Source: Methylorubrum sp. B1-46 (lineage in GTDB: Bacteria > Pseudomonadota > Alphaproteobacteria > Rhizobiales > Beijerinckiaceae). Taken from it: 64,000 bases of DNA. The notes under the pieces were generated by a model. That model was not told the origin of the DNA. It made no database searches and was given only the letters and a program-made list of their open reading frames with translations. The DNA lies in the NCBI RefSeq assembly GCF_021117295.1, contig NZ_CP088247.1:5161001-5225000 (forward strand). The letters run 5' to 3'. The position numbers and the translations under genes are program-made. The first letter of the stretch is position 1, and each line of letters begins with the position of its first letter. This document shows, in pieces, positions 17,732 to 26,167 of the stretch.

Positions 17732-18685
17732 ATGCGCTCCTATCTCGACTTCGAGAAGCCCGTGGCGGAACTCGAAGCGAAGCTCGAGGAACTCAAGGCC
17801 CTGGGCCAGCGCGACGGCGCCGTCTCGATCAGCGAGGAAGTCGGCCGGCTCGAGGGCAAGGCGGCCCAGGCGCTCGTCGAGATCTACGCCGCGCTCACCC
17901 CCTGGCAGAAGACTCAGGTCGCCCGCCACCCGCAGCGGCCGCACTTCGTCGATTACTGCGCGGGCCTGATCGAGGAATTCACGCCGCTGGCCGGTGACCG
18001 CAGCTTCGGCGAGGACGAGGCGATCATCGGCGGCTTCGGGCGCTTCCGCGGCCGCCCGGTCTGCGTGATCGGCCAGGAAAAGGGCGCGACCACCGAGGCG
18101 CGCCTGCGGCATAATTTCGGCATGGCCCGCCCAGAGGGCTACCGCAAGGCGGTGCGCCTGATGGAAACCGCCGACCGCTTCGGGCTGCCGGTTCTCGCCT
18201 TTGTCGATACGGCCGGCGCTTTCCCCGGCATCGAGGCGGAGGAGCGCGGCCAGGCCGAGGCCATCGCCCGCTCCACCGAAGCCTGCCTCGCGCTCGGCGT
18301 GCCGAACGTCGCCGTCGTCATCGGCGAGGGCGGCTCGGGCGGGGCCATCGCGATCGCCACCGCCAACATGGTGCTGATGCTGGAGCACGCCATCTACAGC
18401 GTGATCTCGCCCGAGGGCGCCGCCTCGATCCTGTGGCGCGACCAGGGCCGCGCGCACGACGCCGCCACCGCCATGAAGATCACCGCGCAGGACCTGCTGC
18501 GCCTCGGCATCATCGACGCGATCGTGCCGGAAGCCACCGGCGGCGCCCACCGGGACCGTCAGGCGGCGCTCGACGCGACCGGCGAGGCCATCGCCCGCTC
18601 GCTCGCGGAGTTCGAGGGCCTGAGCCGCGACGAGATTCGCGATCGGCGGGCGCAGAAGTTTCTCGAGATCGGCCGCAAGCTGTGA
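17732..18685 (+). CDS. accA: Acetyl-CoA carboxylase carboxyltransferase subunit alpha
   Basis: This is the alpha subunit of the carboxyltransferase that moves CO2 from biotin to acetyl-CoA in the first step of fatty acid synthesis. The 317-aa product (MRSYLDFEKPVAELE...) contains GQEKGATTEARLRHNFGMARPEGYRKA, FVDTAGAFPGIEAEERGQAEAIA and IGEGGSGGAIAI, all hallmarks of AccA. An in-frame ATG at 17723 would add three residues; the choice rests on the usual N-terminus. The stop codon overlaps the GTG start of the next gene by four bases, implying translational coupling. The partner accD is not in the window. Confidence 0.95.
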   Translation: MRSYLDFEKPVAELEAKLEELKALGQRDGAVSISEEVGRLEGKAAQALVEIYAALTPWQKTQVARHPQRPHFVDYCAGLIEEFTPLAGDRSFGEDEAIIGGFGRFRGRPVCVIGQEKGATTEARLRHNFGMARPEGYRKAVRLMETADRFGLPVLAFVDTAGAFPGIEAEERGQAEAIARSTEACLALGVPNVAVVIGEGGSGGAIAIATANMVLMLEHAIYSVISPEGAASILWRDQGRAHDAATAMKITAQDLLRLGIIDAIVPEATGGAHRDRQAALDATGEAIARSLAEFEGLSRDEIRDRRAQKFLEIGRKL

Positions 18686-19407
18686 CGCGCGGCTTCGGCG
18701 CGGGCTTGCTCGACGGCCTGCGCCGCCTCGGCCGACGCGACACCCGAGAGCCCGGCCCCGTCAACCACATCTCGCTCGGCAGCCACTGCCATACCGCGCA
18801 GATTCTGAAGGGGCTCGGCCTGCGCACCTGGTCGGCCCCGTTCGACTGGATTTTCTCGTCGCCGGGCATGGTCCGCGACTGCCTCGCCGACGATTTTTCG
18901 GCGCTTCTCGACCGGCGACACTACGAGAGCACGCCCCTCGCCGAGCGGCAGGCGCCGAATGAAACCCGCTGCCGCCATCTCCTCTACCGGGACCGCCACG
19001 CGATCCCATTCGTGTTCAACCACCACGACCCGGCAACCAGCGACGAGGATTACCGCTTCCTGCAAGCCGGCGTGCGGCGGCTGCGCGCGGCTCTGGACCG
19101 GCCCGGCGCCCGAAACCGCTTCTATCTGATGACCGCTCTCCCCACCGAGGCGGCGACGGTGCATTCCATCCGCGACGCGCTCGTCGAGAGGGCGCAGGCG
19201 TGGGGTGCGGACAATCACCTCACGGTGCTTCAACTCCATCCGGGAGACGGTCGGGCCGCGAGCGTGCTCGAACAGGATTCGCATTTGGACTGGCTCAAGG
19301 TTGAGGTCCGTTCGGCCTCGGTCGGCCTCCGCTTTGCCGATCCAGCCGATGACGCCTTCGTGAAGGATCTGCTGCGGGCGTCCGGGCACGTTTCCGGGGA
19401 ACCGTGA
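18682..19407 (+). CDS. DUF1796 putative papain-like cysteine peptidase
   Basis: The 241-aa product matches the DUF1796 family, predicted to be papain-like cysteine peptidases. The diagnostic N-terminal block is VNHISLGSHCHTAQILKGLG followed by SAPFDWIFSSP; the Cys in GSHCHTA is the presumed nucleophile. A later FVFNHHD may supply the His. Biochemical function is unproven for the family. It starts at a GTG that overlaps the accA stop (GTGA), so it should be translated with accA. No signal peptide is visible. Assignment of activity is inference; the family call is fairly firm. Confidence 0.75.
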   Translation: MTRGFGAGLLDGLRRLGRRDTREPGPVNHISLGSHCHTAQILKGLGLRTWSAPFDWIFSSPGMVRDCLADDFSALLDRRHYESTPLAERQAPNETRCRHLLYRDRHAIPFVFNHHDPATSDEDYRFLQAGVRRLRAALDRPGARNRFYLMTALPTEAATVHSIRDALVERAQAWGADNHLTVLQLHPGDGRAASVLEQDSHLDWLKVEVRSASVGLRFADPADDAFVKDLLRASGHVSGEP

Positions 19408-19555
19408 CCGCCCTGCAACGCCTGTCCACAAAGTGGATGACTGGATTGCGGTAAGCTCCGGGTAAGCTTAGCGAGGCTATTGGGTTCGGGGAGTGACGTC
19501 CGCAAAAGGGCCGGAAGGCGCCCTGCGGGCAAGGACACGTAAGGACGGGTTCCCC

Positions 19556-20941
19556 ATGGCTGTGCGTCCGTTTGTGGCGGCTGCTGCCGTTGCCCTGGCG
19601 ATGACCCTCGGCGCCTGTCAGGACAGCGCCATGCTCGGCGGTGCCTCGACGCGCAGCCTGACGCCGATCCCGCCGCAGACGCTCGCGCTCATGCAGACCA
19701 AGGGCATGACCCAGTCCGACCCGATCCTGATCCGCGCCTTCAAGAAGGAAGCGGAGATGGAGGTGTGGAAGCGCGGCGCGAACGGCCAGTACGCGCTCCT
19801 GAAGACCTTCCCGATCTGCCGCTGGTCGGGCCAGCTCGGGCCCAAGCTGAAGCAGGGCGACCGCCAGGCCCCGGAGGGATTCTACACGATCACGCCGGGC
19901 CAGATGAACCCGAACTCCAGCTACTACCTGTCGTTCGACGTCGGCTACCCGAACGCCATCGACCGGGCCAAGGGCAGCACCGGCAATTACATCATGGTGC
20001 ACGGCACCTGCTCGTCGTCGGGCTGCTTTGCCATGACCGACGCCTCGATGTCGGAGATCTACGCGATCGCCCGCGAGGCCTTCAACGGCGGCCAGCGCGC
20101 CTTCCAGTTTCAGTCCTACCCGTTTCGGATGACGGCTTCGAACATCGCCAAGTTCCGCAACGATCCCAACGCGCCGTTCTGGAAGAACCTCAAGGAGGGC
20201 TCGGACTATTTCGAGACCCTCAAGGAGGAGCCGCGGGTCGCGGCCTGCGGCACCCGGTATGTGTTCGGCGGGGCCGACGTGGCGGCGGGCAATTGCACGC
20301 CGCGGGTCGATCCGCTGGTCGCCGAGAAGCGCGACCGCGACAGCCACGAGGTCGCCGAGCTGATCGCCAAGGGCACGCCCGCGACCCGCGTCGTCTACGA
20401 CGACGGCGGCCAGAACCCGGTCTTCCGTCCGCAGAAGCCGGAGAACCCGACCTTCGCCAGCCTGATCGAGAACGAGAAGGACAAGGAGAAGGAGCTGGCC
20501 TACACCGCCAAGGAGTATGGCCGCTACCATCTCGGCGAGGTCAGCCGGCCGGAGAGCCTCGCGCTCGGGCCGAACGAGTTCGAGGTCGACACCAAGGGCA
20601 AGCCCGTCCTCGTCGCGGCGGCCTCCAGCGACGCACCCGGCCCGACCAAGGCCGCGGCCGCCCGCAAGGAGCGGGAGAAGCCGGCGACGGTGGTCGCGGT
20701 GCGTGAAACGACCAAGGCGGGTGAAGCCAAGCCGGGTTCCACCAAGGCCAATCGCATCGCGGTTGCCGATGCCGACGGTGATGTGAGCGCCTTCAGCAAG
20801 GTGCTCGCCAAGAAGCCGGGCAAGGATGAGAAGCCGGGCAAGGACGAGAAGAGCGCCGAGGCCTCGAAGCCCAAGCCTGCGACCGCCGGCACCGCCAAGT
20901 CCCATGCCTCGGTGACCACCACGGGCTCCGTCCGCAACTGA
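19556..20941 (+). CDS. L,D-transpeptidase family lipoprotein (YafK-like)
   Basis: This is a periplasmic cell-wall enzyme of the YkuD/ErfK superfamily, 461 aa. The signal peptide ends in a lipobox LGAC with the lipidated Cys21. The catalytic block is HGTCSSSGCFAM, giving His149 and nucleophile Cys157; the block GFYTITPGQMNPNSSYYLSF precedes it, as in YafK/YkuD proteins that handle peptidoglycan or lipoprotein crosslinks. After about residue 300 the protein becomes a long Lys/Ala/Pro/Glu-rich tail with a duplicated KPGKDEK, probably disordered. The ATG at 19556 follows AAGGACG. Whether it crosslinks or cuts cannot be told from sequence. Confidence 0.85.
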   Translation: MAVRPFVAAAAVALAMTLGACQDSAMLGGASTRSLTPIPPQTLALMQTKGMTQSDPILIRAFKKEAEMEVWKRGANGQYALLKTFPICRWSGQLGPKLKQGDRQAPEGFYTITPGQMNPNSSYYLSFDVGYPNAIDRAKGSTGNYIMVHGTCSSSGCFAMTDASMSEIYAIAREAFNGGQRAFQFQSYPFRMTASNIAKFRNDPNAPFWKNLKEGSDYFETLKEEPRVAACGTRYVFGGADVAAGNCTPRVDPLVAEKRDRDSHEVAELIAKGTPATRVVYDDGGQNPVFRPQKPENPTFASLIENEKDKEKELAYTAKEYGRYHLGEVSRPESLALGPNEFEVDTKGKPVLVAAASSDAPGPTKAAAARKEREKPATVVAVRETTKAGEAKPGSTKANRIAVADADGDVSAFSKVLAKKPGKDEKPGKDEKSAEASKPKPATAGTAKSHASVTTTGSVRN

Positions 20942-21015
20942 GGCGGACCGCTCGAACCCGAGATCCTGTGACGGGTCGGGTCGAAGCGCTTCCTGTAGAA
21001 GGGTGATCGGGTATG

Positions 21016-21033
21016 GCGCCGATCGGCGCTTTT
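21016..21033 (+). terminator. Possible terminator after the L,D-transpeptidase gene
   Basis: A 14-bp self-complementary sequence GCGCCGATCGGCGC is followed by four T residues, 75 bp after the stop codon. The small loop that it allows and the short T-run make this a weak intrinsic terminator. Confidence 0.4.
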
Positions 21034-21099
21034 GCGCGGGCGCGGCTCGACGGCAGACCGGCCTCCTTCGCCGCTGTGTCACATGAGGATGCTCTAAGG

Positions 21100-21118
21100 C
21101 GTCGGGTACGACCCGACG
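21100..21118 (+). other. Hairpin in ppk2 leader
   Basis: A perfect 8-bp stem (CGTCGGGT / ACCCGACG) with a three-base loop ACG lies 16 bp before the ppk2 start codon. It could act as an mRNA structure or a protein operator. No ribosome binding site of normal strength is seen between it and the ATG. Confidence 0.4.
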
Positions 21119-21134
21119 ACCGGACTGAGCCTCC

Positions 21135-22025
21135 ATGCGCGACGACAGCCGCCCGAACCCCAGCGATTTCGAGGCGATCCGCCGGGAACTGGCCGACAGC
21201 TACGACGAGGAGCTGGAGCTCAGCTTCGACGAGGACCATGACGACGGTGAAGCGCCCTCCCGCCGCACCTATTTTCGCGAGTTGCTCCGGCTCCAGCACG
21301 AACTGGTCCGGCTCCAGGAGTGGGTGAAGACCGAGGGCCTGCGGGTCGTCGTGATCTTCGAGGGCCGCGATTCGGCCGGCAAGGGCGGCGTGATCAAGCG
21401 CATCACCCAGCGCCTCAATCCACGCATCTGCCGCGTGGCGGCTCTTCCCGCCCCGAACGAGCGCGAGCGCACGCAGTGGTATTTCCAGCGCTACGTCGCC
21501 CATCTGCCGGCCGCCGGCGAGCTCCTGCTGTTCGACCGCTCCTGGTACAACCGCGCCGGCGTCGAGCGCGTCATGGGTTTCTGCACCGAGGCCGAAGTCG
21601 AGGAGTTCTTCCGCTCGGTGTCCGAGTTCGAGCGCATGCTGGTGCGCTCAGGCATCCGGCTGGTGAAGTATTGGTTCTCGATCACCGATGCCGAGCAGGC
21701 CCTGCGCTTTCGGATGCGCATTGCCGATCCGCTCAAGCAGTGGAAGCTCTCGCCGATGGACGTCGAGTCGCGCCGCCGCTGGGAGGACTACACCCGCGCC
21801 AAGGAGGAGATGCTGGCGCGCACCCATATCCCGGAGGCGCCGTGGTGGGTGGTCGAGGCGGACAACAAGCGCCGCGCCCGCCTCAACTGCATCAGCCATC
21901 TGCTGGAGCAGATCCCCTACGGCCCCGTCGAGCATCCGCCGGTGGTGCTGCCGGACCGCGTGCGGCATGCCGACTACATCCGCGCGCCGATCTCGCCCGC
22001 GATGATCGTTCCCTCCCGCTACTGA
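21135..22025 (+). CDS. ppk2: Polyphosphate kinase 2
   Basis: PPK2 enzymes transfer phosphate between polyphosphate and nucleoside phosphates, usually making GTP or ATP from polyP. The 296-aa single-domain product is class I in size. Walker A is FEGRDSAGKGG at about 75-85, the lid/PPK2 block is NERERTQWYFQRY near 108-120, and Walker B is LLFDRSWYNRAGVERVMGF with Asp134. The C-terminal RARLNCISHLLEQIPY is also typical. An acidic insert of Glu/Asp near residues 25-40 is unusual but outside the core. It stands alone, 131 bp before rplS. A link with the Pst/Pho genes of this window is functional, not an operon. Confidence 0.93.
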   Translation: MRDDSRPNPSDFEAIRRELADSYDEELELSFDEDHDDGEAPSRRTYFRELLRLQHELVRLQEWVKTEGLRVVVIFEGRDSAGKGGVIKRITQRLNPRICRVAALPAPNERERTQWYFQRYVAHLPAAGELLLFDRSWYNRAGVERVMGFCTEAEVEEFFRSVSEFERMLVRSGIRLVKYWFSITDAEQALRFRMRIADPLKQWKLSPMDVESRRRWEDYTRAKEEMLARTHIPEAPWWVVEADNKRRARLNCISHLLEQIPYGPVEHPPVVLPDRVRHADYIRAPISPAMIVPSRY

Positions 22026-22092
22026 GGCCTCCGGCCCGTCGAACCCATCGACAAAGCTGCGCGCATCGGGTACAGGCCCGGCCAACTCACAA

Positions 22093-22135
22093 CAGGATGC
22101 CGAAATCCTGACGCCCGGACTTTACCGGACGGGCG
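22093..22135 (+). promoter_or_regulatory. Tandem stem-loops in the rplS leader
   Basis: Two adjacent hairpins precede rplS: CAGGAT/ATCCTG with a six-base loop at 22093-22110, and CGCCCG/CGGGCG with a twelve-base loop at 22112-22135. They end 21 bases before the start codon. Such structures often serve as ribosomal-protein autoregulatory leaders, but I know no described element to match here; it is a candidate only. Confidence 0.4.
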
Positions 22136-22156
22136 CTAACGGCCGGAGCGTTTCCA

Positions 22157-22549
22157 ATGAACATCATCGAGCAGCTCGAGCGGGAAGAAGTCGCCCGCCT
22201 CGCCAAGACGATCCCGGATTTCCAGCCGGGCGACACGGTCATCGTCAATGTCCGCGTCAAGGAAGGCGAGCGCACCCGCGTCCAGGCTTACGAGGGCGTC
22301 TGCATCGCCCGCAACGGCGGCGGCCTCAACGAGAGCTTCACCGTCCGCAAGATCTCCTACGGCGAGGGCGTGGAGCGCGTCTTCCCCGTGCACTCCCCGA
22401 TGATCGATTCGATCAAGGTGGCCCGCCGCGGCAAGGTCCGCCGCGCCAAGCTCTACTACCTGCGCGACCGTCGCGGTAAGTCGGCCCGTATCGTCGAGCG
22501 CAACGACCGTCCGGCCAAGGCCGAGAAGGCTCCCGCCGCCGCCGAGTGA
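22157..22549 (+). CDS. rplS: 50S ribosomal protein L19
   Basis: L19 sits at the interface between the 30S and 50S subunits. The 130-aa product has the family blocks [48 protein letters not shown] and [16 protein letters not shown] short Ala/Lys-rich tail after residue 113 ([17 protein letters not shown]) is a common alphaproteobacterial extension. The usual neighbours rpsP, rimM and trmD are absent from this window; the gene has its own leader with hairpins and its own intrinsic terminator, so it is likely monocistronic. Confidence 0.97.
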   Translation: MNIIEQLEREEVARLAKTIPDFQPGDTVIVNVRVKEGERTRVQAYEGVCIARNGGGLNESFTVRKISYGEGVERVFPVHSPMIDSIKVARRGKVRRAKLYYLRDRRGKSARIVERNDRPAKAEKAPAAAE

Positions 22550-22593
22550 TTTTTGGCTGAGGGCGGCTCCGCGGAGCCGCTTTCGCCCACGCG

Positions 22594-22624
22594 CCCGTCC
22601 CGAGATGCTCGGGGCGGGTTTTTT
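22594..22624 (+). terminator. Intrinsic terminator of rplS
   Basis: An 11-bp stem (CCCGTCCCGAG with CTCGGGGCGGG, one G-U pair) closes a short loop and is followed by six T residues. It lies about 45 bp after the rplS stop; a second GC-rich palindrome (GGCTCC GC GGAGCC region) lies just before it. Confidence 0.85.
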
Positions 22625-22767
22625 GTTGTCTCGGCCGTGCCGTCCTTGCAGACGGCAGCAAAGCGCGTCCGTTGGTCGAATCTCGCAAATTGAAAAGGCC
22701 GCGGATGACCCGTGCGACGGAGCGCACGGACACCACGCGGCCCGCGATCGAGCGATGAAGCGCAGCG

Positions 22768-23964
22768 CTATCCCCGCCGCAGCGCCTCCAGCACCTTCCC
22801 CCCCGGCCGCCCCGTGGCCGGCATGCCGAGTTGGCGCTCGACGTCCTTGATCGCCTCGCGCGTCTTGGAGCCGACCTTGCCGTCCGGCTCGCCGACATCG
22901 TAGCCGCGGGCGATCAGGCGGCTCTGGAGGTCGCGGCGCTCGGCGCGCGAGAGCGGCGGGTCGTCGGTCGGCCAGTCGGCCTGTACGCCGGGGCGCCCGC
23001 GCAGCCGGTCCGAGAGGACGGCGATGGCGAGGCCGTAGGATTCGGCGGCGTTGTAGGAGTAGATCGCGTCGAAGTTCTTGGTGACGAGGAAGGCCGGGCC
23101 GTTGATGCCGGCGGGGGCCAGGATGCCGGCGGGTCCCTCCCCCGTCAGCGGCCGGCCGTCGACGCGGGTGACGCCGAGCGAGGCCCAGTGGCCGACGGCG
23201 TGCTTGTTCTTGCGACCCGCGGCCGCGACGTTGAAGCCGCGCGGCAGCCGCACCTCGTAGCCCCAGGGCTGGCCGTTCGACCATTTGGCGGCGCGCAGGA
23301 AGTTGGCGGTGGAGGCGACCGCGTCGGCGACCGAATCGACCACGTCGCGCCGACCGTCGCCGTCGCCGTCCACGGCGAGGCGCTGATAGGTGGTGGGCAT
23401 GAACTGCGTCTGGCCGAAGGCGCCGGCCCAGGAGCCGGTGAGGCGCGAGGCCTCGATGTCGCCGCGCTCGATGATCTTCAAGGTGGCGATCAGCTCGGTG
23501 CGGAAGAAGTCGCGGCGGCGGTTGTTCGAGCAGGCGAGCGTGGCCAGCGATTGCACCAGCGGCATCTTGCCGAGGTTCTTGCCGAAATTCGACTCGACGC
23601 CCCACACCGCGGCGATGGTGTGGCGATCGACGCCGTAGCGCGCCTCGGCATTCGCCAGCGCCTGGGCGTGCTGGCGCATGGCCGCGCGCCCGTCCTCGAC
23701 CCGCTCTTCGTCCACCAGCGCCGACATGTAGTCCCAGATCGGCGTCTTGAACTCGGGCTGCGCCTGGGACAGCTCGATCACCTTGTCGTCGTAGGCGATG
23801 TTGGCCGTCGCCGACCGGAAGGTCTGCGCCGAGACGCCGGCAGCAGCGGCCTGCGCCTGGATGCCGGCGAGGCAGGACTGGAAATTCGCGCGGGCCGGGC
23901 CGGCGAGAAGGCTGCCGGTCATGGCAAGTGCGAGAAGGCTGGCACGGGTCGTTGGCGTCGGCAT
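22768..23964 (-). CDS. Lytic murein transglycosylase (MltB family) with peptidoglycan-binding domain
   Basis: This periplasmic enzyme cleaves peptidoglycan glycan strands. The 398-aa precursor has a signal peptide ending at ARA (about 26). The SLT_2/MltB catalytic domain covers about 28-320, with catalytic Glu124 in AVWGVESNFGKN and the block GSWAGAFGQTQFMPTTYQRLAVDGDGDGRRD. A PG_binding_1 domain closes the protein (LQSRLIARGYDVGEPDGKVGSKTREAI, about 345-395). No lipobox is seen, so it is soluble rather than outer-membrane anchored. It is divergent from rpsD and convergent with rplS. Confidence 0.92.
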   Translation of the reverse strand: MPTPTTRASLLALAMTGSLLAGPARANFQSCLAGIQAQAAAAGVSAQTFRSATANIAYDDKVIELSQAQPEFKTPIWDYMSALVDEERVEDGRAAMRQHAQALANAEARYGVDRHTIAAVWGVESNFGKNLGKMPLVQSLATLACSNNRRRDFFRTELIATLKIIERGDIEASRLTGSWAGAFGQTQFMPTTYQRLAVDGDGDGRRDVVDSVADAVASTANFLRAAKWSNGQPWGYEVRLPRGFNVAAAGRKNKHAVGHWASLGVTRVDGRPLTGEGPAGILAPAGINGPAFLVTKNFDAIYSYNAAESYGLAIAVLSDRLRGRPGVQADWPTDDPPLSRAERRDLQSRLIARGYDVGEPDGKVGSKTREAIKDVERQLGMPATGRPGGKVLEALRRG

Positions 23965-24220
23965 GGGTCGGCGCTCCGTCGAAATCAGGGGGATTCTCTC
24001 GCGCGATTCAGGCGATACCAGGGTTAATGAAGGGTTGAGCCTCGGGGTGCGGTCGCGTCGCGGTCCGCGCGCGGCATTGACGGTCCCGGCGTTCTCGTCT
24101 AGGCACCCGCTCGTGTACGGGGCTCCGGTTTGGGGCCCCGTCGCATTTCATGCGCACCCGTGGGCGGTAACAGCCGCCCTGTCGCCCTCACCGCTCCGGC
24201 GAAGAGGGAGAGGAGGGCGC

Positions 24221-24248
24221 GTTCCTCAAAAATTTGTTCCAGAGGAAC
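24221..24248 (+). promoter_or_regulatory. Alternative hairpins over the rpsD ribosome binding site
   Basis: The ribosome binding site GAGGAAC (24242-24248) can pair with GTTCCTC at 24221-24227 (7 bp, 14-base loop) or, through GGAAC, with GTTCC at 24236-24240 (5 bp, 3-base loop). The two pairings exclude each other and both bury the binding site five bases before the ATG. This suggests translational control of S4, but that is inference from base pairing only. Confidence 0.45.
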
Positions 24249-24252
24249 AGCG

Positions 24253-24870
24253 ATGTCAAAACGCGTCCAGGCGAAGCACAAGCTCGATCGCCGCATGGGC
24301 CAGAACATCTGGGGCCGCCCGAAGAGCCCCGTGAACCGCCGTGAATACGGCCCCGGCCAGCACGGCCAGCGCCGCAAGGGCAAGATGAGCGACTTCGGCA
24401 CGCAGCTGCGCGCCAAGCAGAAGCTCAAGGGCTACTACGGCAACATCACCGAGAAGCAGTTCCGCCGCTATTACGCCGAGGCGATCCGTCTGCGCGGTGA
24501 CTCCGGCGAGAACCTGATCGGCCTGCTCGAGCGCCGCCTCGATGCCGTGGTGTACCGTTCGAAGTTCGTCGCGACCCCGTTCGCCGCGCGCCAGTTCGTC
24601 AACCACGGGCACATCAAGGTCAACGGCCGTCGGGTCAACATCCCGAGCTACCAGGTCAAGGCCGGCGACGTGATCGAGGTGAAGGAAGCCTCCCGCCAGC
24701 TCGAGATCGTGGTCGTGGCCTCGCAGCTCGCCGAGCGCGACGTGCCGGACTACATCGAGGTCGATCATCAGAAGATGACCGCCCGCGTCACCCGGATCCC
24801 GGGCCTCTCCGAGGTGCCCTATCCGGTGCAGATGGAGCCGAACCTCGTCATCGAGTTCTACTCGCGCTGA
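24253..24870 (+). CDS. rpsD: 30S ribosomal protein S4
   Basis: S4 is a primary 16S rRNA-binding protein that starts assembly of the 30S body. The 205-aa product has the N-terminal [37 protein letters not shown], the [36 protein letters not shown]4 RNA-binding domain, and the C-terminal [14 protein letters not shown]. It is not in an alpha-operon context, which is normal in alphaproteobacteria. The ATG at 24253 follows AGAGGAA; upstream in-frame sequence is not S4-like. It ends with its own terminator. Confidence 0.97.
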   Translation: MSKRVQAKHKLDRRMGQNIWGRPKSPVNRREYGPGQHGQRRKGKMSDFGTQLRAKQKLKGYYGNITEKQFRRYYAEAIRLRGDSGENLIGLLERRLDAVVYRSKFVATPFAARQFVNHGHIKVNGRRVNIPSYQVKAGDVIEVKEASRQLEIVVVASQLAERDVPDYIEVDHQKMTARVTRIPGLSEVPYPVQMEPNLVIEFYSR

Positions 24871-24876
24871 TTTCTT

Positions 24877-24929
24877 TCCGGAGCCTCTCCGGAAACGGAA
24901 GGGGCCGCCCCTCGGGGCGGCCTTTTTTT
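24877..24929 (+). terminator. Intrinsic terminator of rpsD
   Basis: A first hairpin TTCCGGAG/CTCCGGAA (24877-24895) is followed by a strong stem GGCCGCCCC/GGGGCGGCC (24903-24922) and seven T residues. The second stem is a standard Rho-independent terminator; it also lies at the 3' end of the convergent nitronate monooxygenase gene. Confidence 0.88.
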
Positions 24930-24933
24930 GTTG

Positions 24934-26001
24934 TCAGACACCCGGAACGCCGCTCGCCAGCAGGCGGGTCAGTTCGGCCGCCGGCCGTTCCCGCGAGAGT
25001 CCGACGGCCTGGCCGGACCAGAGCGGTGAGAAATCGCCCGAGCCCCGCGCCTCGGCGGCCGTACGCAAGGGCTGGAGCGCGACCGCGGCGCCGGGAAAGG
25101 CCGGAGCCGCCGCGCTGAGAGGGCCCATTTCACGCACCACCCGGTTCAGTAGGCCGCGGGCCGGGCGGCCGGTGAGTACGTTGGTGAGCGCCGTATCCTC
25201 GTCCCGCGCGGCGTTCAGGGCGGCGCGATAGGGGGCGGCAATGCCGGCCTCGGGGCAACGCAGATAGGCGGTGCCGACCTGGACCGCGCCGGCACCGAGG
25301 GCGAAGGCCGCCGCCACGCCGCGGGGATCGGCGATGCCGCCGGCCGCAATCACCGGCACGTCCACGGCGTCCACGATCTGCGGAACCAGGGCGATCGTGC
25401 CGACCTGCGAGGCGGGCGCGTCGGTGAGGAACATGCCGCGGTGACCGCCGGCCTCCGCGCCCTGTGCGATCACCGCATCGACGCCGCGCTCGGCGAGCCA
25501 GCGCGCCTCTCGGACGGTGGTGGCCGAGGACAGGATCAGGCAGCCCGCCTCGCGCACCCGCCGCAGCAACGGCTCGGCCGGCAGGCCGAAATGGAAGCTG
25601 ACCACGCGCGGGCGCAGCTCCGCCACCACCTCCGCCATGGCGTCATCGAAGGGAGTACGGTTGGCCATCGTGACCGGCGCCGCCGGATCGAGACCGAGCT
25701 CTTCGTAGAAGGAGGCCAGCGCCGAACGCCACGCCGCGTCGCGCCCCGGATCGGGCGCGGCGGGCGCGTGGCAGAAGAAGTTCAGGTTGAACGGCGCGGC
25801 CGTCGCGGCTCGGATCTGCGCGACCTCGGTGCGGATCTGGTCGGGCGTGAGCGCGGCGCAGGCAAGCGAGCCCAGGCCCCCCGCGGCGCTGACGGCGGCA
25901 GCGAGCCCCGTTTTCGGCCCGACCATCGGCGCCTGGATGATCGGTACGGCGATGCCGAAGAGACCCGCGACAATGCTCGGCCCCGCTGTCGATCCGGTCA
26001 C
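24934..26001 (-). CDS. Nitronate monooxygenase (2-nitropropane dioxygenase-like)
   Basis: This FMN-dependent TIM-barrel enzyme oxidises alkyl nitronates; many family members have unknown natural substrates. The 355-aa product has VPIIQAPMVGPKTGLAAAVSAAGGLGSLACA, an FNLNFFC strand, the FMN-site VIAQGAEAGGHRG and VIAAGGIADPRGVAAAFALGAGAVQVGTAYLRCPEA. A GTG start at 26001 has GAGGAGG upstream. The gene is alone; the neighbours pssA (upstream, same strand) and rpsD (convergent) give no pathway hint. Confidence 0.88.
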   Translation of the reverse strand: MTGSTAGPSIVAGLFGIAVPIIQAPMVGPKTGLAAAVSAAGGLGSLACAALTPDQIRTEVAQIRAATAAPFNLNFFCHAPAAPDPGRDAAWRSALASFYEELGLDPAAPVTMANRTPFDDAMAEVVAELRPRVVSFHFGLPAEPLLRRVREAGCLILSSATTVREARWLAERGVDAVIAQGAEAGGHRGMFLTDAPASQVGTIALVPQIVDAVDVPVIAAGGIADPRGVAAAFALGAGAVQVGTAYLRCPEAGIAAPYRAALNAARDEDTALTNVLTGRPARGLLNRVVREMGPLSAAAPAFPGAAVALQPLRTAAEARGSGDFSPLWSGQAVGLSRERPAAELTRLLASGVPGV

Positions 26002-26167
26002 GGCGGCCTCCTCGATCCTGTGGGTGCGTGCGGGAAAGCCGCGACCGATGCGCCAGCGGCTCCAGCCCGATCCTTGGATCAGCCGTGGAGGGCGGATCCT
26101 GGATACTCCGAGCTATGGCTTGGATTTCACGAGCTTCGAAAGCCGGCAGCCCCTTTTTGGGACGGTG

